From NCBI GenBank assembly GCA_003353945.1, contig PIVM01000015.1, positions 1-64,000 of the forward strand: a stretch of 64,000 nucleotides of DNA, in the 5' to 3' direction. Below, one piece after another: positions 9,055-18,023 of the stretch (its first letter is position 1; the number at the start of each line of letters is the position of its first letter). This stretch comes from Gammaproteobacteria bacterium (GTDB lineage: Bacteria > Pseudomonadota > Gammaproteobacteria > Pseudomonadales > PIVM01). The position numbers were made by a program, and so were the translations under genes. The notes beneath the pieces were generated by a model. It was not told the DNA's origin. It saw nothing but the letters and a program-made list of their open reading frames with translations, and did not search any database.

Positions 9055-10206
9055 TTAGCTGCGTTTGCGACACCAGCGTTTTGGGTTAGTGGGTCGCCCA
9101 TTATGTCTGATCTCAAAATACAGCCCTGCGGTATGCTGTCCGCCACTATTACCTACTGTGGCAATGGTTTCTCCTGCATTGACCCAGTCACCGGTTTCGC
9201 GCAAAAGGCTCTGGTTGTGTGCGTACAGGCTCATAAAGCCATTGCCGTGATCTATGATAGTGAGTAAACCTTTGCCGCGAAACCAGTCTGCGAAGACTAT
9301 CCGTCCGTGATGTATGGCCTGTACTGGACTGCCTTCTTTGCCGCTTATCATTACCCCTTGCCAGCGCAGTCCTGCGTTACGGCGTTGGCCAAATCGTTTA
9401 CTCAGGCGGCCCTTGGTCGGCCACAACATTTTTCCTTTTAACTTCTTGAAGGGTTGGTAAGAGCTGGGTATGTTTAGGTTGGCAATGGTTTCTTCCACAG
9501 CGTTGAGTAACTGTTCAAGCTGCTGGCGATCTTTTTGCATCTTTTGCAGTTGTTCATCTTTGCCTTGAATTGTCTTGTCAATTCGCTGCAGACTTTTTTC
9601 CCGTTGCGCATGCTGCTGTGTCAGTTGCTTGCGTTGCGAAATCAGGGTGTCGCGAGCTTCTTGCAGTGCCTGGGTGCGTTCATTGATTTGCGGTTCAATC
9701 GTATTAAGCTCGTCGATTGTGTCAGTGTATTGCTCGATATACTCACTACGCTCACGATTGAGATAATCGTAATAGGTTAGTGCGCGGCTGAGCTTGTCGG
9801 GCTGTTCCTGATTGAGTAGCACTTTAAGTTTTTTCTGCAGGCCAATTTGATAAGCTGCAACAATATGATCAGCAATATGTTGTTGTTGTTGCTTTTTTTC
9901 CTTAAGCAGTGAGTTGCGTTTTGCCTGTAGTGTCTTGAGTTCTTTTTGTTGCTGAGACAATTTCTTTTTTATTTTACGAATTTGTTTCTGCAGGCTACCA
10001 ATGCTGGTTTCTGCGTTACGTAAGGATTTGCGTAAAGAGCTGCGTTTGCCCTTAAATTGATCGAGTTGTCGCTGAAGTTCGCGGATATCACTTTTCAGCT
10101 GGTCCAGGTCCTGTTGACTGGCCTGTTTGGCAGTGGCGTCTGCGCAAGCGAGTATGCAGAAAAAGAATGCGAGGCAGAAATTCTGTATTGTTTTTTTTCT
10201 CAGCAT
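9055..10206 (-). CDS. envC: murein hydrolase activator EnvC
   Basis: A 383-residue periplasmic protein with an N-terminal signal (residues 1-26), a long coiled coil rich in Gln/Lys/Leu (about 28-250) and a C-terminal LytM/M23 domain. The metal-site residues are degenerate. The usual HxH near the end reads LYFEIRHN, with Tyr replacing the first His, and the N-terminal HxxxD site is lost (LRWQGVMISG). This fits EnvC, which does not cut peptidoglycan itself but activates AmiA/AmiB amidases at the division septum under FtsEX control. It lies between gpmI and ctpA. Confidence 0.93.
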   Translation of the reverse strand: MLRKKTIQNFCLAFFFCILACADATAKQASQQDLDQLKSDIRELQRQLDQFKGKRSSLRKSLRNAETSIGSLQKQIRKIKKKLSQQQKELKTLQAKRNSLLKEKKQQQQHIADHIVAAYQIGLQKKLKVLLNQEQPDKLSRALTYYDYLNRERSEYIEQYTDTIDELNTIEPQINERTQALQEARDTLISQRKQLTQQHAQREKSLQRIDKTIQGKDEQLQKMQKDRQQLEQLLNAVEETIANLNIPSSYQPFKKLKGKMLWPTKGRLSKRFGQRRNAGLRWQGVMISGKEGSPVQAIHHGRIVFADWFRGKGLLTIIDHGNGFMSLYAHNQSLLRETGDWVNAGETIATVGNSGGQHTAGLYFEIRHNGRPTNPKRWCRKRS

Positions 10207-10307
10207 AAAGTATCGCAGTGAACTTCGCTCAATAGCCCGCTAGCCGTCTTGTTATACAGTATAAATCTGAGCATTGGTCTTCACATTGGTTGTCAGGGGT
10301 AGATAAT

Positions 10308-11861
10308 TTATAATTGTTCTATTAGCGGTCTGCCATCCATTTCGCAGGGTTGTTCGAGTCCCAGCAGCTTTAACAGGGTTGGCGCTATATCCGATAGTCG
10401 TCCATCCTTAATCATAAAGTTGATGTCACGGGGGCCAACGTAAACCAGGGGCACGGTGCCCGTGGTATGTTGTGTGTGGGGTTGACCGTTTTCGTAGTCC
10501 AGCATGAGTTCGCAGTTACCGTGGTCGGCAGTAATAAGTGCTTGGCCGTCAACTTCTCGAAGGGCTTCAATGATTCTTTTCAGAGATTGGTCGATACACT
10601 GGGCCGCTTTTATCGCTGCCTGATAAATGCCCGTATGTCCTACCATGTCACCGTTAGCAAAGTTACAGATAATGACATCGTAGCGCTGGCTTTTAATGGC
10701 TTCAATGAGTTTGTCAGTTACTTCGGCAGCGCTCATCTCAGGCTGCATATCGTAGGTATCAACCTTGGGTGACGGTATCAGAATTCGATCTTCACCTGTA
10801 AAGGCTTCTTCTCTACCGCCGCTGAAAAAGAACGTGACGTGGGCATATTTTTCAGTTTCTGCAATGCGTAACTGAGTTTTACCCAGATCTTGTAGATATT
10901 CCCCCAGGACATTGTTCAACGGCTTGGGGGGAAAGGCGACGGGTGTGTCGATGTCAGCAGCGTACTGTGTTGTCATAACAAAATCTGCCAGACGTGGGAC
11001 GACCTTACGATTAAATTCGATAAAATCAGCATCGACAAAAGTGCGAGTCAGTTCGCGACCACGATCGGCGCGAAAGTTCATAAAGATCACTGCATCGCCA
11101 TCGCTAATCACGACGGGTTCCTGATCAATCTGAATGCACGTTGGTTTAACGAATTCGTCGTTTTCATCCCGCTCATAAGCCGCTTCCAATGCGCTTACCG
11201 GGTCAGCAAACCGGTAGGGTGCAACCCCTTCGGTTAACATGCGATAGGCCTGCTCGATACGATCCCAACGTTTATCACGGTCCATGGCGTAGAAACGACC
11301 GACAATGCTGGCGATGCGGCCGACCCCCGTGGATGTTAATTTATGTTCCAGTAAGTCGATGGACGCTTTTGCGCTACGTGGGGGGGTGTCGCGCCCGTCG
11401 AGAAAGGCGTGTGCGTAGACCTGCGTGGCGCCTCGCTGTGCTGCCATTTCAACCATTGCACAAAGGTGTGATTCGTGGCTGTGCACGCCACCGGGCGATA
11501 ACAAGCCCATGATATGTACGGCTTTACCGCTGCTGACAGCCTTATCGATAGCAGACTGATATGCCGGATTTTGGAAGAAGTCACCGTCTTCAATGGCTTT
11601 GTCGATACGGGTCATATTTTGATAAACAACGCGCCCTGCACCCAAACTCATATGCCCGACTTCGGAATTGCCCATTTGGCCAGATGGAAGTCCTACATCC
11701 TTACCGGAAGTGGCGATCAGGGTATGTGGCGCCTGTTGCCATAATTTGTCCCAGACGGGTGTTTTGGCGTTGGCGATAGCGTTGTCCTGACGGGCTTCAC
11801 GATGGCCCCAGCCATCAAGAATGAGCAGGACCAGGGGTGGTTTTGCGGATTCTGCAGTCAT
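10308..11861 (-). CDS. gpmI: 2,3-bisphosphoglycerate-independent phosphoglycerate mutase GpmI
   Basis: A 517-residue manganese-dependent glycolytic enzyme interconverting 3- and 2-phosphoglycerate. The alkaline-phosphatase-like fold shows [11 protein letters not shown] at the N terminus, catalytic Ser66 in [29 protein letters not shown], and the C-terminal metal site [11 protein letters not shown] with QHTTGTVPL. Length is typical. It is the first gene of the minus-strand set gpmI-envC-ctpA-yibQ, and is divergent from the rhodanese gene yibN. The same arrangement is seen in many gammaproteobacteria. Confidence 0.97.
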   Translation of the reverse strand: MTAESAKPPLVLLILDGWGHREARQDNAIANAKTPVWDKLWQQAPHTLIATSGKDVGLPSGQMGNSEVGHMSLGAGRVVYQNMTRIDKAIEDGDFFQNPAYQSAIDKAVSSGKAVHIMGLLSPGGVHSHESHLCAMVEMAAQRGATQVYAHAFLDGRDTPPRSAKASIDLLEHKLTSTGVGRIASIVGRFYAMDRDKRWDRIEQAYRMLTEGVAPYRFADPVSALEAAYERDENDEFVKPTCIQIDQEPVVISDGDAVIFMNFRADRGRELTRTFVDADFIEFNRKVVPRLADFVMTTQYAADIDTPVAFPPKPLNNVLGEYLQDLGKTQLRIAETEKYAHVTFFFSGGREEAFTGEDRILIPSPKVDTYDMQPEMSAAEVTDKLIEAIKSQRYDVIICNFANGDMVGHTGIYQAAIKAAQCIDQSLKRIIEALREVDGQALITADHGNCELMLDYENGQPHTQHTTGTVPLVYVGPRDINFMIKDGRLSDIAPTLLKLLGLEQPCEMDGRPLIEQL

Positions 11862-12075
11862 ATCGATTTGCCAGCCTTTTGGGCCTTGTATTCTGGGAAA
11901 TACGAATTCTACCGCTTTTCTGACGGGCCGACTAATTAATCTTGCATTGGACGGTTCTTAGCGCCAGCTAAGCAGTGTATACTTGCCGCCGACTTTTTAA
12001 GCGGCGCTTTCGAGTAGGACAGCTTTGCATTGCAGAGTCACCTGTTTTACGCCCGGTTTGGACTGATAATTTTCT

Positions 12076-12492
12076 ATGGCACTATTTACTGAATTTATTT
12101 CCCAACAATGGATGCTGGCAACATCCTTATTGGTATTAATTATGTTGCTGGCCCTGCATGAGTCACGCAAAGGCGCCAAAGCACTGACTCCTCAACAGGT
12201 GAGTAACCTGATGAACAAAGAGAGTGCGGTGGTTATCGATATTCGAGAAAAGGGCGAGTATACCGCCGGGCATATTGTCGGTGCGATCCATATCCCTCAC
12301 GCCAAGATGGTCAGTCGCATAGCCGAACTTGAAAAATATAAAGATCGCCCGATTGTGTTGACATGCAAATATGGGCAGCATGCCGGTGCTACATCGAAGT
12401 TGTTGACTACAGCAGGTTTTGAGCAAGTCTATAAATTGGGTGGCGGTATTGCCGAGTGGCAGAATTCGCAGATGCCGCTGGTTAAAGCCTGA
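12076..12492 (+). CDS. yibN: membrane-anchored rhodanese-like protein (YibN)
   Basis: A 138-residue protein with an N-terminal membrane helix (residues about 13-30, MLATSLLVLIMLLAL) and a single rhodanese domain. The persulfide-forming cysteine is in LTCKYGQHAG, and the family glycine-rich loop KLGGGIAEW follows. Rhodanese domains transfer sulfane sulfur; the YibN substrate is not settled. It is first in yibN-grxC-secB, a conserved redox/export cluster. Cytosolic orientation of the domain is expected from family knowledge. Confidence 0.9.
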   Translation: MALFTEFISQQWMLATSLLVLIMLLALHESRKGAKALTPQQVSNLMNKESAVVIDIREKGEYTAGHIVGAIHIPHAKMVSRIAELEKYKDRPIVLTCKYGQHAGATSKLLTTAGFEQVYKLGGGIAEWQNSQMPLVKA

Positions 12493-12573
12493 GGATAATA
12501 GTGGGGATATGGCTTTAGTGAGACCGATTTTTGTGTTGCAGGGGAGGCGTATAAACCGGGTGAGGAGTGCTGT

Positions 12574-12840
12574 ATGAGTACTGTGCTCATGTATACCTCA
12601 GCCTACTGTCCCTATTGCATCAGGGCTAGACGCTTATTCGACGCCAAAGGTGCCGCATATGAAGATATTCGAGTTGATGAGGATGCCTCGCAGCGTCAAA
12701 AAATGATGGAACTCAGTGGTTGTAGCAGCGTGCCGCAAATCTGGATTGGGTCTCAGCATATCGGTGGATGCGATGAATTGATGGCGCTTGAAGGACAGCA
12801 TGAGCTGGACAATTTATTACTGTTAAATAAAGCGGAATAA
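12574..12840 (+). CDS. grxC: glutaredoxin 3
   Basis: An 88-residue dithiol glutaredoxin with the active site CPYC (Cys12-Pro-Tyr-Cys15), the cis-proline motif SVPQIWIG, and the glutathione-binding GGCDEL. It reduces protein disulfides and glutathione mixed disulfides using glutathione. The ATG follows GAGGAG. Position between yibN and secB is standard. Confidence 0.96.
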   Translation: MSTVLMYTSAYCPYCIRARRLFDAKGAAYEDIRVDEDASQRQKMMELSGCSSVPQIWIGSQHIGGCDELMALEGQHELDNLLLLNKAE

Positions 12841-12874
12841 TTGATTAAAGACCGCTGAATGAGGATGAAATAAC

Positions 12875-13357
12875 ATGGCAGATGAAAATCAAGAGCAAAA
12901 TCAGGAACAACCGCAGCAGCAATTCGCCTTGCAGCGTATCTATGTAAAAGACCTGTCTTTTGAGGCACCTCTGGGTGCAGAAGCATTCAAACAGCAGTGG
13001 CGCCCCAAGATCAATCTTGATTTGAATACGCGTCACAAAAAGCTGGCTGATAATAACTTTGAAGTCGTATTGACGATGACAGTAACAGCTAAACAGGAAG
13101 AGGAAGCGGCCTTTTTAATCGAAATACAACAAGCCGGGGTTTTCTTTTGCAAAGGACTTGAAGATGCTGCGCTACACCAAGTACTGGGCTCAGTGTGTCC
13201 GAATATCCTGTTTCCCTACGCGCGTGAAACCATTGACAATGTGGTTGTGAAAGGTAGTTTTCCTGCACTAATGTTGGCACCGGTCAACTTTGATGCGCTG
13301 TATCAGCAGGCATTAGCACAGCAACAACAAAAGAAAGAAAGTTCCAAAACGCATTGA
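12875..13357 (+). CDS. secB: protein-export chaperone SecB
   Basis: A 160-residue tetrameric chaperone that keeps preproteins unfolded and delivers them to SecA. Family motifs include [15 protein letters not shown] near the N terminus and [17 protein letters not shown] with [15 protein letters not shown] near the C terminus. The first 15 residues are Gln/Glu rich, as in many SecB proteins, and a Gln-rich tail follows. It ends the yibN-grxC-secB set. The gpsA gene that often follows secB is absent here; trmL comes next. Confidence 0.97.
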   Translation: MADENQEQNQEQPQQQFALQRIYVKDLSFEAPLGAEAFKQQWRPKINLDLNTRHKKLADNNFEVVLTMTVTAKQEEEAAFLIEIQQAGVFFCKGLEDAALHQVLGSVCPNILFPYARETIDNVVVKGSFPALMLAPVNFDALYQQALAQQQQKKESSKTH

Positions 13358-13408
13358 GGATGACGGCGAGAAGCGGTACCTCCTGTCTATCCTCCTGTTT
13401 TTGCTGCC

Positions 13409-13435
13409 CCTGGCGGAAGCTTCTACGCCGCCAGG
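13409..13435 (+). terminator. hairpin after secB
   Basis: CCTGGCGG (13409-13416) and CCGCCAGG (13428-13435) form a perfect 8-bp GC-rich stem with an 11-nt loop, 52 bp after the secB stop. Only a short T stretch (CTTT) follows, so termination strength is uncertain. Confidence 0.55.
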
Positions 13436-13573
13436 CTTTGAGAAAGCATGATTGTTGCGTGGTTGGACAGATATAGATACAGATAGCATATCCTCATTGG
13501 GACCGTCAAAATTGGCCCTTCATGGTCTATGCAAAATTGGGTTCCATTTTCGTTTCTGCTCTTACAAAACCCT

Positions 13574-14041
13574 ATGTTCCACATCGCATTATTCGAACCG
13601 CGTATTGCGTCGAACACCGGTAATATCATCCGGTTAGCCGCAAATAATGGCTGCAAGTTACACCTGATCGAACCGCTGGCTTTCAGTTTGGAAGAAAAAA
13701 AAGTGCGCCGTGCGGGTCTGGATTATCACGACTTGGCGATTGTGACTCGCCATGCGAACTTCACTTGTTTTGCTGAATCAATGCAAGGTCATCGGATTAT
13801 TGCCTGCACCACAAAGGGCGCGCGTAACCACGCCTCAATTGATTTCCAGTCAGGGGACGTTCTGTTATTTGGATCGGAAACCCATGGATTAGCGCCTGAT
13901 GTGATGAATAGTATTGATCCAAGCTTACGAATTAGAATTCCTATGCAGGCCAATAGCCGTAGTTTGAATCTTTCCAATGCGGTTGCCATCATCAGCTATG
14001 AGGCATGGCGGCAGCATGGTTTTAGTGGAGAAGAAAAATGA
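13574..14041 (+). CDS. trmL: tRNA (cytidine(34)/5-cmnm-uridine(34)-2'-O)-methyltransferase TrmL
   Basis: A 155-residue SPOUT-class methyltransferase that 2'-O-methylates the wobble base of tRNA-Leu isoacceptors using SAM. Motifs: [19 protein letters not shown] at the start, [17 protein letters not shown], the SAM-knot segments LFGSETHGL and [18 protein letters not shown]. The ATG at 13574 (MFHIALFEP) matches the family start; a longer in-frame start at 13529 would add 15 unconserved residues. No good Shine-Dalgarno is visible. In E. coli trmL also lies close to the secB region. Confidence 0.94.
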   Translation: MFHIALFEPRIASNTGNIIRLAANNGCKLHLIEPLAFSLEEKKVRRAGLDYHDLAIVTRHANFTCFAESMQGHRIIACTTKGARNHASIDFQSGDVLLFGSETHGLAPDVMNSIDPSLRIRIPMQANSRSLNLSNAVAIISYEAWRQHGFSGEEK

Positions 14042-14064
14042 TAATATGAGATCGTATAGCGATG

Positions 14065-14511
14065 TCATGATTTTCTGATTTGCAGTACGTCGAATCGTTT
14101 TTTAAAGCCAAACAGTTCATAAAAGGGTAGAGCGGACTCATTGCCTTGCGCTACGTAAACATTGATGTCTTTACAGTCCGATTCATTGAGCCATTTCAGC
14201 GCTTTTTCGGTCAACTGTTTGCCAATGTTGAGATTACGAAAATCCTTTTTGACATATAAAGAATCAATTTCCCCCGTTTTATTCTTAACAGAAGCGATAC
14301 AGTAGCCTACGTAGTCATCGTCAATCATTGAAGCGTAGATGACGATTTGCTCAAGAGATGTCAGCGTTTCACAGCGATCTTCAAAACTAAGAGATGAAAA
14401 ATGCTTTTTGAAATTGCTGGACCTTTTCAAGTGAAATGCGTTTAACTCGGTCCACAGATTTTTAATGTCAAGGATATTTTCCTTGGGTATTTCTATAATA
14501 TCCATATTCAT
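14065..14511 (-). CDS. GNAT family N-acetyltransferase
   Basis: A 148-residue GNAT-fold protein. The acetyl-CoA pyrophosphate loop is in VKKDFRNLNIGKQL, preceded by the typical GEIDSLYV strand, and the end has ALPFYELFGFKKR, where the tyrosine often acts as general acid. Substrate cannot be told from sequence. It converges with trmL, 23 bp away, and shares no operon with neighbours. Codon use looks more AT-rich than flanking genes, so it may be an accessory acquisition. Confidence 0.82.
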   Translation of the reverse strand: MNMDIIEIPKENILDIKNLWTELNAFHLKRSSNFKKHFSSLSFEDRCETLTSLEQIVIYASMIDDDYVGYCIASVKNKTGEIDSLYVKKDFRNLNIGKQLTEKALKWLNESDCKDINVYVAQGNESALPFYELFGFKKRFDVLQIRKS

Positions 14512-14656
14512 CGTCTGCTAGGTAGTTTGCTGTCTGTGCTAAAAGATGGCTTGGTTTTCTGATTATACAAGATAGCGGCCTTTGAAAAAAATCCTCCCTC
14601 GATTGGAAAGGATTAAAAAAATATTTTTTTGAATAGGGCGCTAAATAGGATTGCTA

Positions 14657-16141
14657 ATGACTTCAATCTCTGCGGAAATTCCCGCAAATACACCGGTATT
14701 GGTGGGTGTTGGTATTACTGAGCAGCGCAGCCAGCATCCAAAACGGGCAAAAGAGGCTTATTGCCTGATGGCCGAAGCGTTGCAAGCCGCTGCTGTGGAT
14801 GCAGGCAGTCAACAATTGCTCAGTGACTGTGAGCTGATGATGGTGCCGCAGGGTACGTGGAATTACAGTGACCCTGCTCGACTGATTGCTGACAAAGTGG
14901 GTGCAATAAACGCTAAGACAGTGTATGCCAAGGTGGGTATTTTGCAGCAGACCTTGCTGGGTGATGCTTGTCGCCGCATCACCGAGGGGGAGGTGGAGGT
15001 GGCAGTGGTGACGGGCGGCGAAGCCAAATACCGGCAGTTGTTGGCAGATATTCAGGGAATAGATATTGAGGAGACTCTGCAGGCTGACGTGCCAGATGAG
15101 GTGATGGAGCCGCAGGCCGAGATGTTTCTCGATGTTGAAGCCCAGGCCGGATTGTTTATGCCGGTGGGTTACTATGCGCTGATTGAAAGTGCCCTGCGTT
15201 ATCATCAAGGCACGGGCATTGAGGAGCACCGGGATTACCTGGCAGCGATGTACAGCCGGTTCAGCGAGATCGCATCGAGTAATCCCCATGCCTGGAAGTC
15301 ACAACAGGTGGATGCGCAGGCAATTCGTAATCCGTCGACAAAAAATAAAATGCTGGCCTTCCCCTATACCAAATTGCACACCAGCGCCTGGAATGTGGAC
15401 CAGGCCAGTGCGCTGATTTTCTGTTCCGCTGCGAAGGCTGAGGCCTTGGGTGTTCCTCGTGACAAATGGATCTACCCTCAGGTCAGCGTCGAATCAAACC
15501 AGCTTGTACACTTAGCTGAGCGGCGTGAGCTACACCGTTCTGTTGGTGCGGAAATAGCTGCGCAAAAAGCGCTAGCCCATGCGGGTATAACAGCACAGCA
15601 ACTGGATTTTATTGACCTTTACAGTTGTTTTCCGGCCTGTGTGCAAATTTATGCCAATGCCCTGGGCGTGGCTGAACATCAGGATTACAGCTTCAGTGGT
15701 GCCATGCCTTTCGCTGGCGGCCCGCTTAATAACTATGTCTTGCAAAGCACTTGTCGTCTGGTGGAGTTACTGCGCAGCAAGGGTGTTGCTTGTGGCCTGG
15801 TTAGCTCCACCTCGGGATTGATATACAAGCAAGGCTTTGGCATCTTCTCGACCAAATCCTGTGCTGCAGGTTTTAAGGTCATTGATGTCACTTGCGAGAC
15901 CAAGGCAAGGGATCGTCCCTTAGAGGTAGTGGAAAACTATCGGGGTGAGGGGAGAATTGCCGCCTGCACAGTGCTGTTTCAGGGCGAGCAACCGGAGCGG
16001 GCGGTGGTCGTGTGTGATCTATCCCACGACAGGCGTACGGTTGCTTATAGTCAGAAAAAATCGGTGATGGAGGGCATAATGTCTCAGGAATATTGTGGTC
16101 GGCCTGCCACCATCGCCGATGGCCGGTTTACGGTGAAATGA
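14657..16141 (+). CDS. thiolase-fold protein, acetyl-CoA acetyltransferase-like with extra C-terminal domain
   Basis: A 494-residue thiolase-superfamily protein. The N-terminal half has TPVLVGVGITEQRS and a VYAKVGILQQTLLGDA segment where classical thiolases carry the nucleophile cysteine; here that position is not cysteine. The second half has DFIDLYSCFPACVQI and the glycine-rich AMPFAGGPLNNYVLQ with SGLIYKQGFGIF. About 100 residues after the thiolase core form an extra domain known in type-1 thiolase-like proteins. It may be a degradative or non-decarboxylating acyl-CoA enzyme. Start ATG at 14657. It stands alone, 185 bp before the radical SAM gene. Confidence 0.78.
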   Translation: MTSISAEIPANTPVLVGVGITEQRSQHPKRAKEAYCLMAEALQAAAVDAGSQQLLSDCELMMVPQGTWNYSDPARLIADKVGAINAKTVYAKVGILQQTLLGDACRRITEGEVEVAVVTGGEAKYRQLLADIQGIDIEETLQADVPDEVMEPQAEMFLDVEAQAGLFMPVGYYALIESALRYHQGTGIEEHRDYLAAMYSRFSEIASSNPHAWKSQQVDAQAIRNPSTKNKMLAFPYTKLHTSAWNVDQASALIFCSAAKAEALGVPRDKWIYPQVSVESNQLVHLAERRELHRSVGAEIAAQKALAHAGITAQQLDFIDLYSCFPACVQIYANALGVAEHQDYSFSGAMPFAGGPLNNYVLQSTCRLVELLRSKGVACGLVSSTSGLIYKQGFGIFSTKSCAAGFKVIDVTCETKARDRPLEVVENYRGEGRIAACTVLFQGEQPERAVVVCDLSHDRRTVAYSQKKSVMEGIMSQEYCGRPATIADGRFTVK

Positions 16142-16325
16142 GCCGCATCCTTCCTTCTGTGAGTGAGTTTGACTATTCGCTAACCTGCTGTTTTCCGTAG
16201 AGTTTGAGCATTAACAATTCTTTAGCCGATAATTTGCCCGTTCTTTGATCTTTTGCGATAGAATTCACGCTGCCCCTGGGTTACAAAGACCTACCAACTA
16301 CGCTCAAGCTGAGAGTCGAGGAACA

Positions 16326-17945
16326 ATGAAGATTGCATTGATTGCAGCGCCTTTTCCACTGGAAGAGGCGCCTTCCCCCCCTTTGGGATTAAGTTATGTG
16401 GCCGCAGCATTTCGAGAAGCTGGCGCAGAAGTCATTATTCTTGATTACATTGTGGAAAAATACACGGCGGGGAAAATGCAAACTGCCCTGGAGGAATTTC
16501 AGCCGGATGCGGTGGGTGTGACGTCGGTAACAATGAACTTTAAGCAAGGGGCGCGGATCATCCGGGATGTCAAACAATATAAGCCGGAAATCACCACGAT
16601 TTTCGGTGGGCCTCATGTCACCTTTGATGCTGAAAACACGCTGCGGGATTACCCCGAAATTGACATTGTAGCACTTGGGGAAGCTGAGCTGACAATCAGG
16701 GATTTAACGTCGGTGTTACGTCAGCGCGATAAATGGGCGGATATTAAGGGTATCGCTTTTCTACGTGACGGGGAGTTGGTTAATAACAGTCGAAGAGAGT
16801 TTTTTAAAGAGCTTGATACCTTGGCGCTACCGGCTAGGGACTTGCTGCCCATTGCTCGTTATCGAGCATTGGGATTCCCGGTCAGCATTATCACGAGTCG
16901 TGGATGTCCCTATCGCTGCATTTTTTGTCAGGGTACACGTATGGTGGGACACAAAATACGCTATCGTGATCACATGAAAATAGCCGATGAGATCGAACAG
17001 ATTCTGGCTTTGGGATTTGAGCGAATTAATATCGCCGATGACTTTTTTACCTCGAGTCGCAAACAAGTGCGATTGTTATGTGATGAGATAAACCGACGGG
17101 GTTTGCAGTTTACCTGGTCAGCGTTTGCCAGAGTCAATTCAGTCACACATGAGTTACTGGAAACGATGATGAGTGCCGGTTGTGATGCCATCAGCTTTGG
17201 TATTGAATCGGGTAATCAGGAAATGCTCGACCGGGTTGAGAAGCACATCAAGCTGGATCAGGCGCGTAATGCAATTCAGATATGCAAGGACGTGGGCATG
17301 CATGTCTTTTCATCTTTTATCGTAGGGTTGCCTGGCGAAACCGCGCAGACGCTACAGGAAACAGATGCTTTTGCCCGCGAGCTGGGTGCGGATTATGGTT
17401 ATCATTTTCTGGCGCCATTGCCGGGTACGCCGGTCAGGGACCAGCTGGAAGACTACGACGTGAATATTCTTAGCAGTGACTGGGATGAGTATGATGCCAA
17501 TCGGGCTATTGTATCCACGTCCAGTTTGACACCCCAGGAGATGGAGGATTTTGTTGCTGAATACGATGCTGGATGCGACAAGGTTTGGGGGCAAATAGAG
17601 GAATCCTATCAAAAGGGTACTGCCAGCCCTTTTGATATTCTGCGCTGGGAAGGTAGGCATCGGATGGAATTGATTTATCGCTTGCTATCGGAAGATATTA
17701 TTGAGCAGTCTCTGCAGAACCTTGTTCTTCGTCCAGGTCAGCAGCCCCTGGATTTATTGATAGAGGGCTTAGTTGCATTGCCGGATGTTGAGCATGCTAT
17801 TGCACGGCAGGCCGCACAAATGCTGGTAGAAAAAGGCAATCTCGATTGGTATGAAGAGGATGGAAAACTGACTTGGTTCTGGCCGCAATACCCGGTAATA
17901 ACTGATCGTGATGTCAATCAGCAACTTCTTGCCGGATTAACCTGA
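16326..17945 (+). CDS. B12-binding domain radical SAM protein (BchE-like class)
   Basis: A 539-residue protein. The N-terminal cobalamin-binding Rossmann domain spans about residues 1-150 (PPLGLSYVAAAF, VTSVTMNF, IFGGPHVTFDAE, IVALGEAELT). The radical SAM core follows, with the cluster motif CPYRCIFC after SIITSRG, and SFGIESGNQEMLDRV. About 130 C-terminal residues are unassigned. Members carry out methylations, cyclisations or oxidations in pigment, lipid and natural-product routes; the substrate here is unknown. I use the ATG at 16326 (MKIALIAAPFP), since the upstream in-frame extension is not conserved. No partner methyltransferase, lipid or pigment gene lies nearby. Confidence 0.87.
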   Translation: MKIALIAAPFPLEEAPSPPLGLSYVAAAFREAGAEVIILDYIVEKYTAGKMQTALEEFQPDAVGVTSVTMNFKQGARIIRDVKQYKPEITTIFGGPHVTFDAENTLRDYPEIDIVALGEAELTIRDLTSVLRQRDKWADIKGIAFLRDGELVNNSRREFFKELDTLALPARDLLPIARYRALGFPVSIITSRGCPYRCIFCQGTRMVGHKIRYRDHMKIADEIEQILALGFERINIADDFFTSSRKQVRLLCDEINRRGLQFTWSAFARVNSVTHELLETMMSAGCDAISFGIESGNQEMLDRVEKHIKLDQARNAIQICKDVGMHVFSSFIVGLPGETAQTLQETDAFARELGADYGYHFLAPLPGTPVRDQLEDYDVNILSSDWDEYDANRAIVSTSSLTPQEMEDFVAEYDAGCDKVWGQIEESYQKGTASPFDILRWEGRHRMELIYRLLSEDIIEQSLQNLVLRPGQQPLDLLIEGLVALPDVEHAIARQAAQMLVEKGNLDWYEEDGKLTWFWPQYPVITDRDVNQQLLAGLT

Positions 17946-18023
17946 AACCAGGTGATACGGTTTTTTACAAAAGTCGATCCAGTTTGCGTGGCTCAGTGAA
18001 TTGCTTGAACAGTATCGAGTTAT

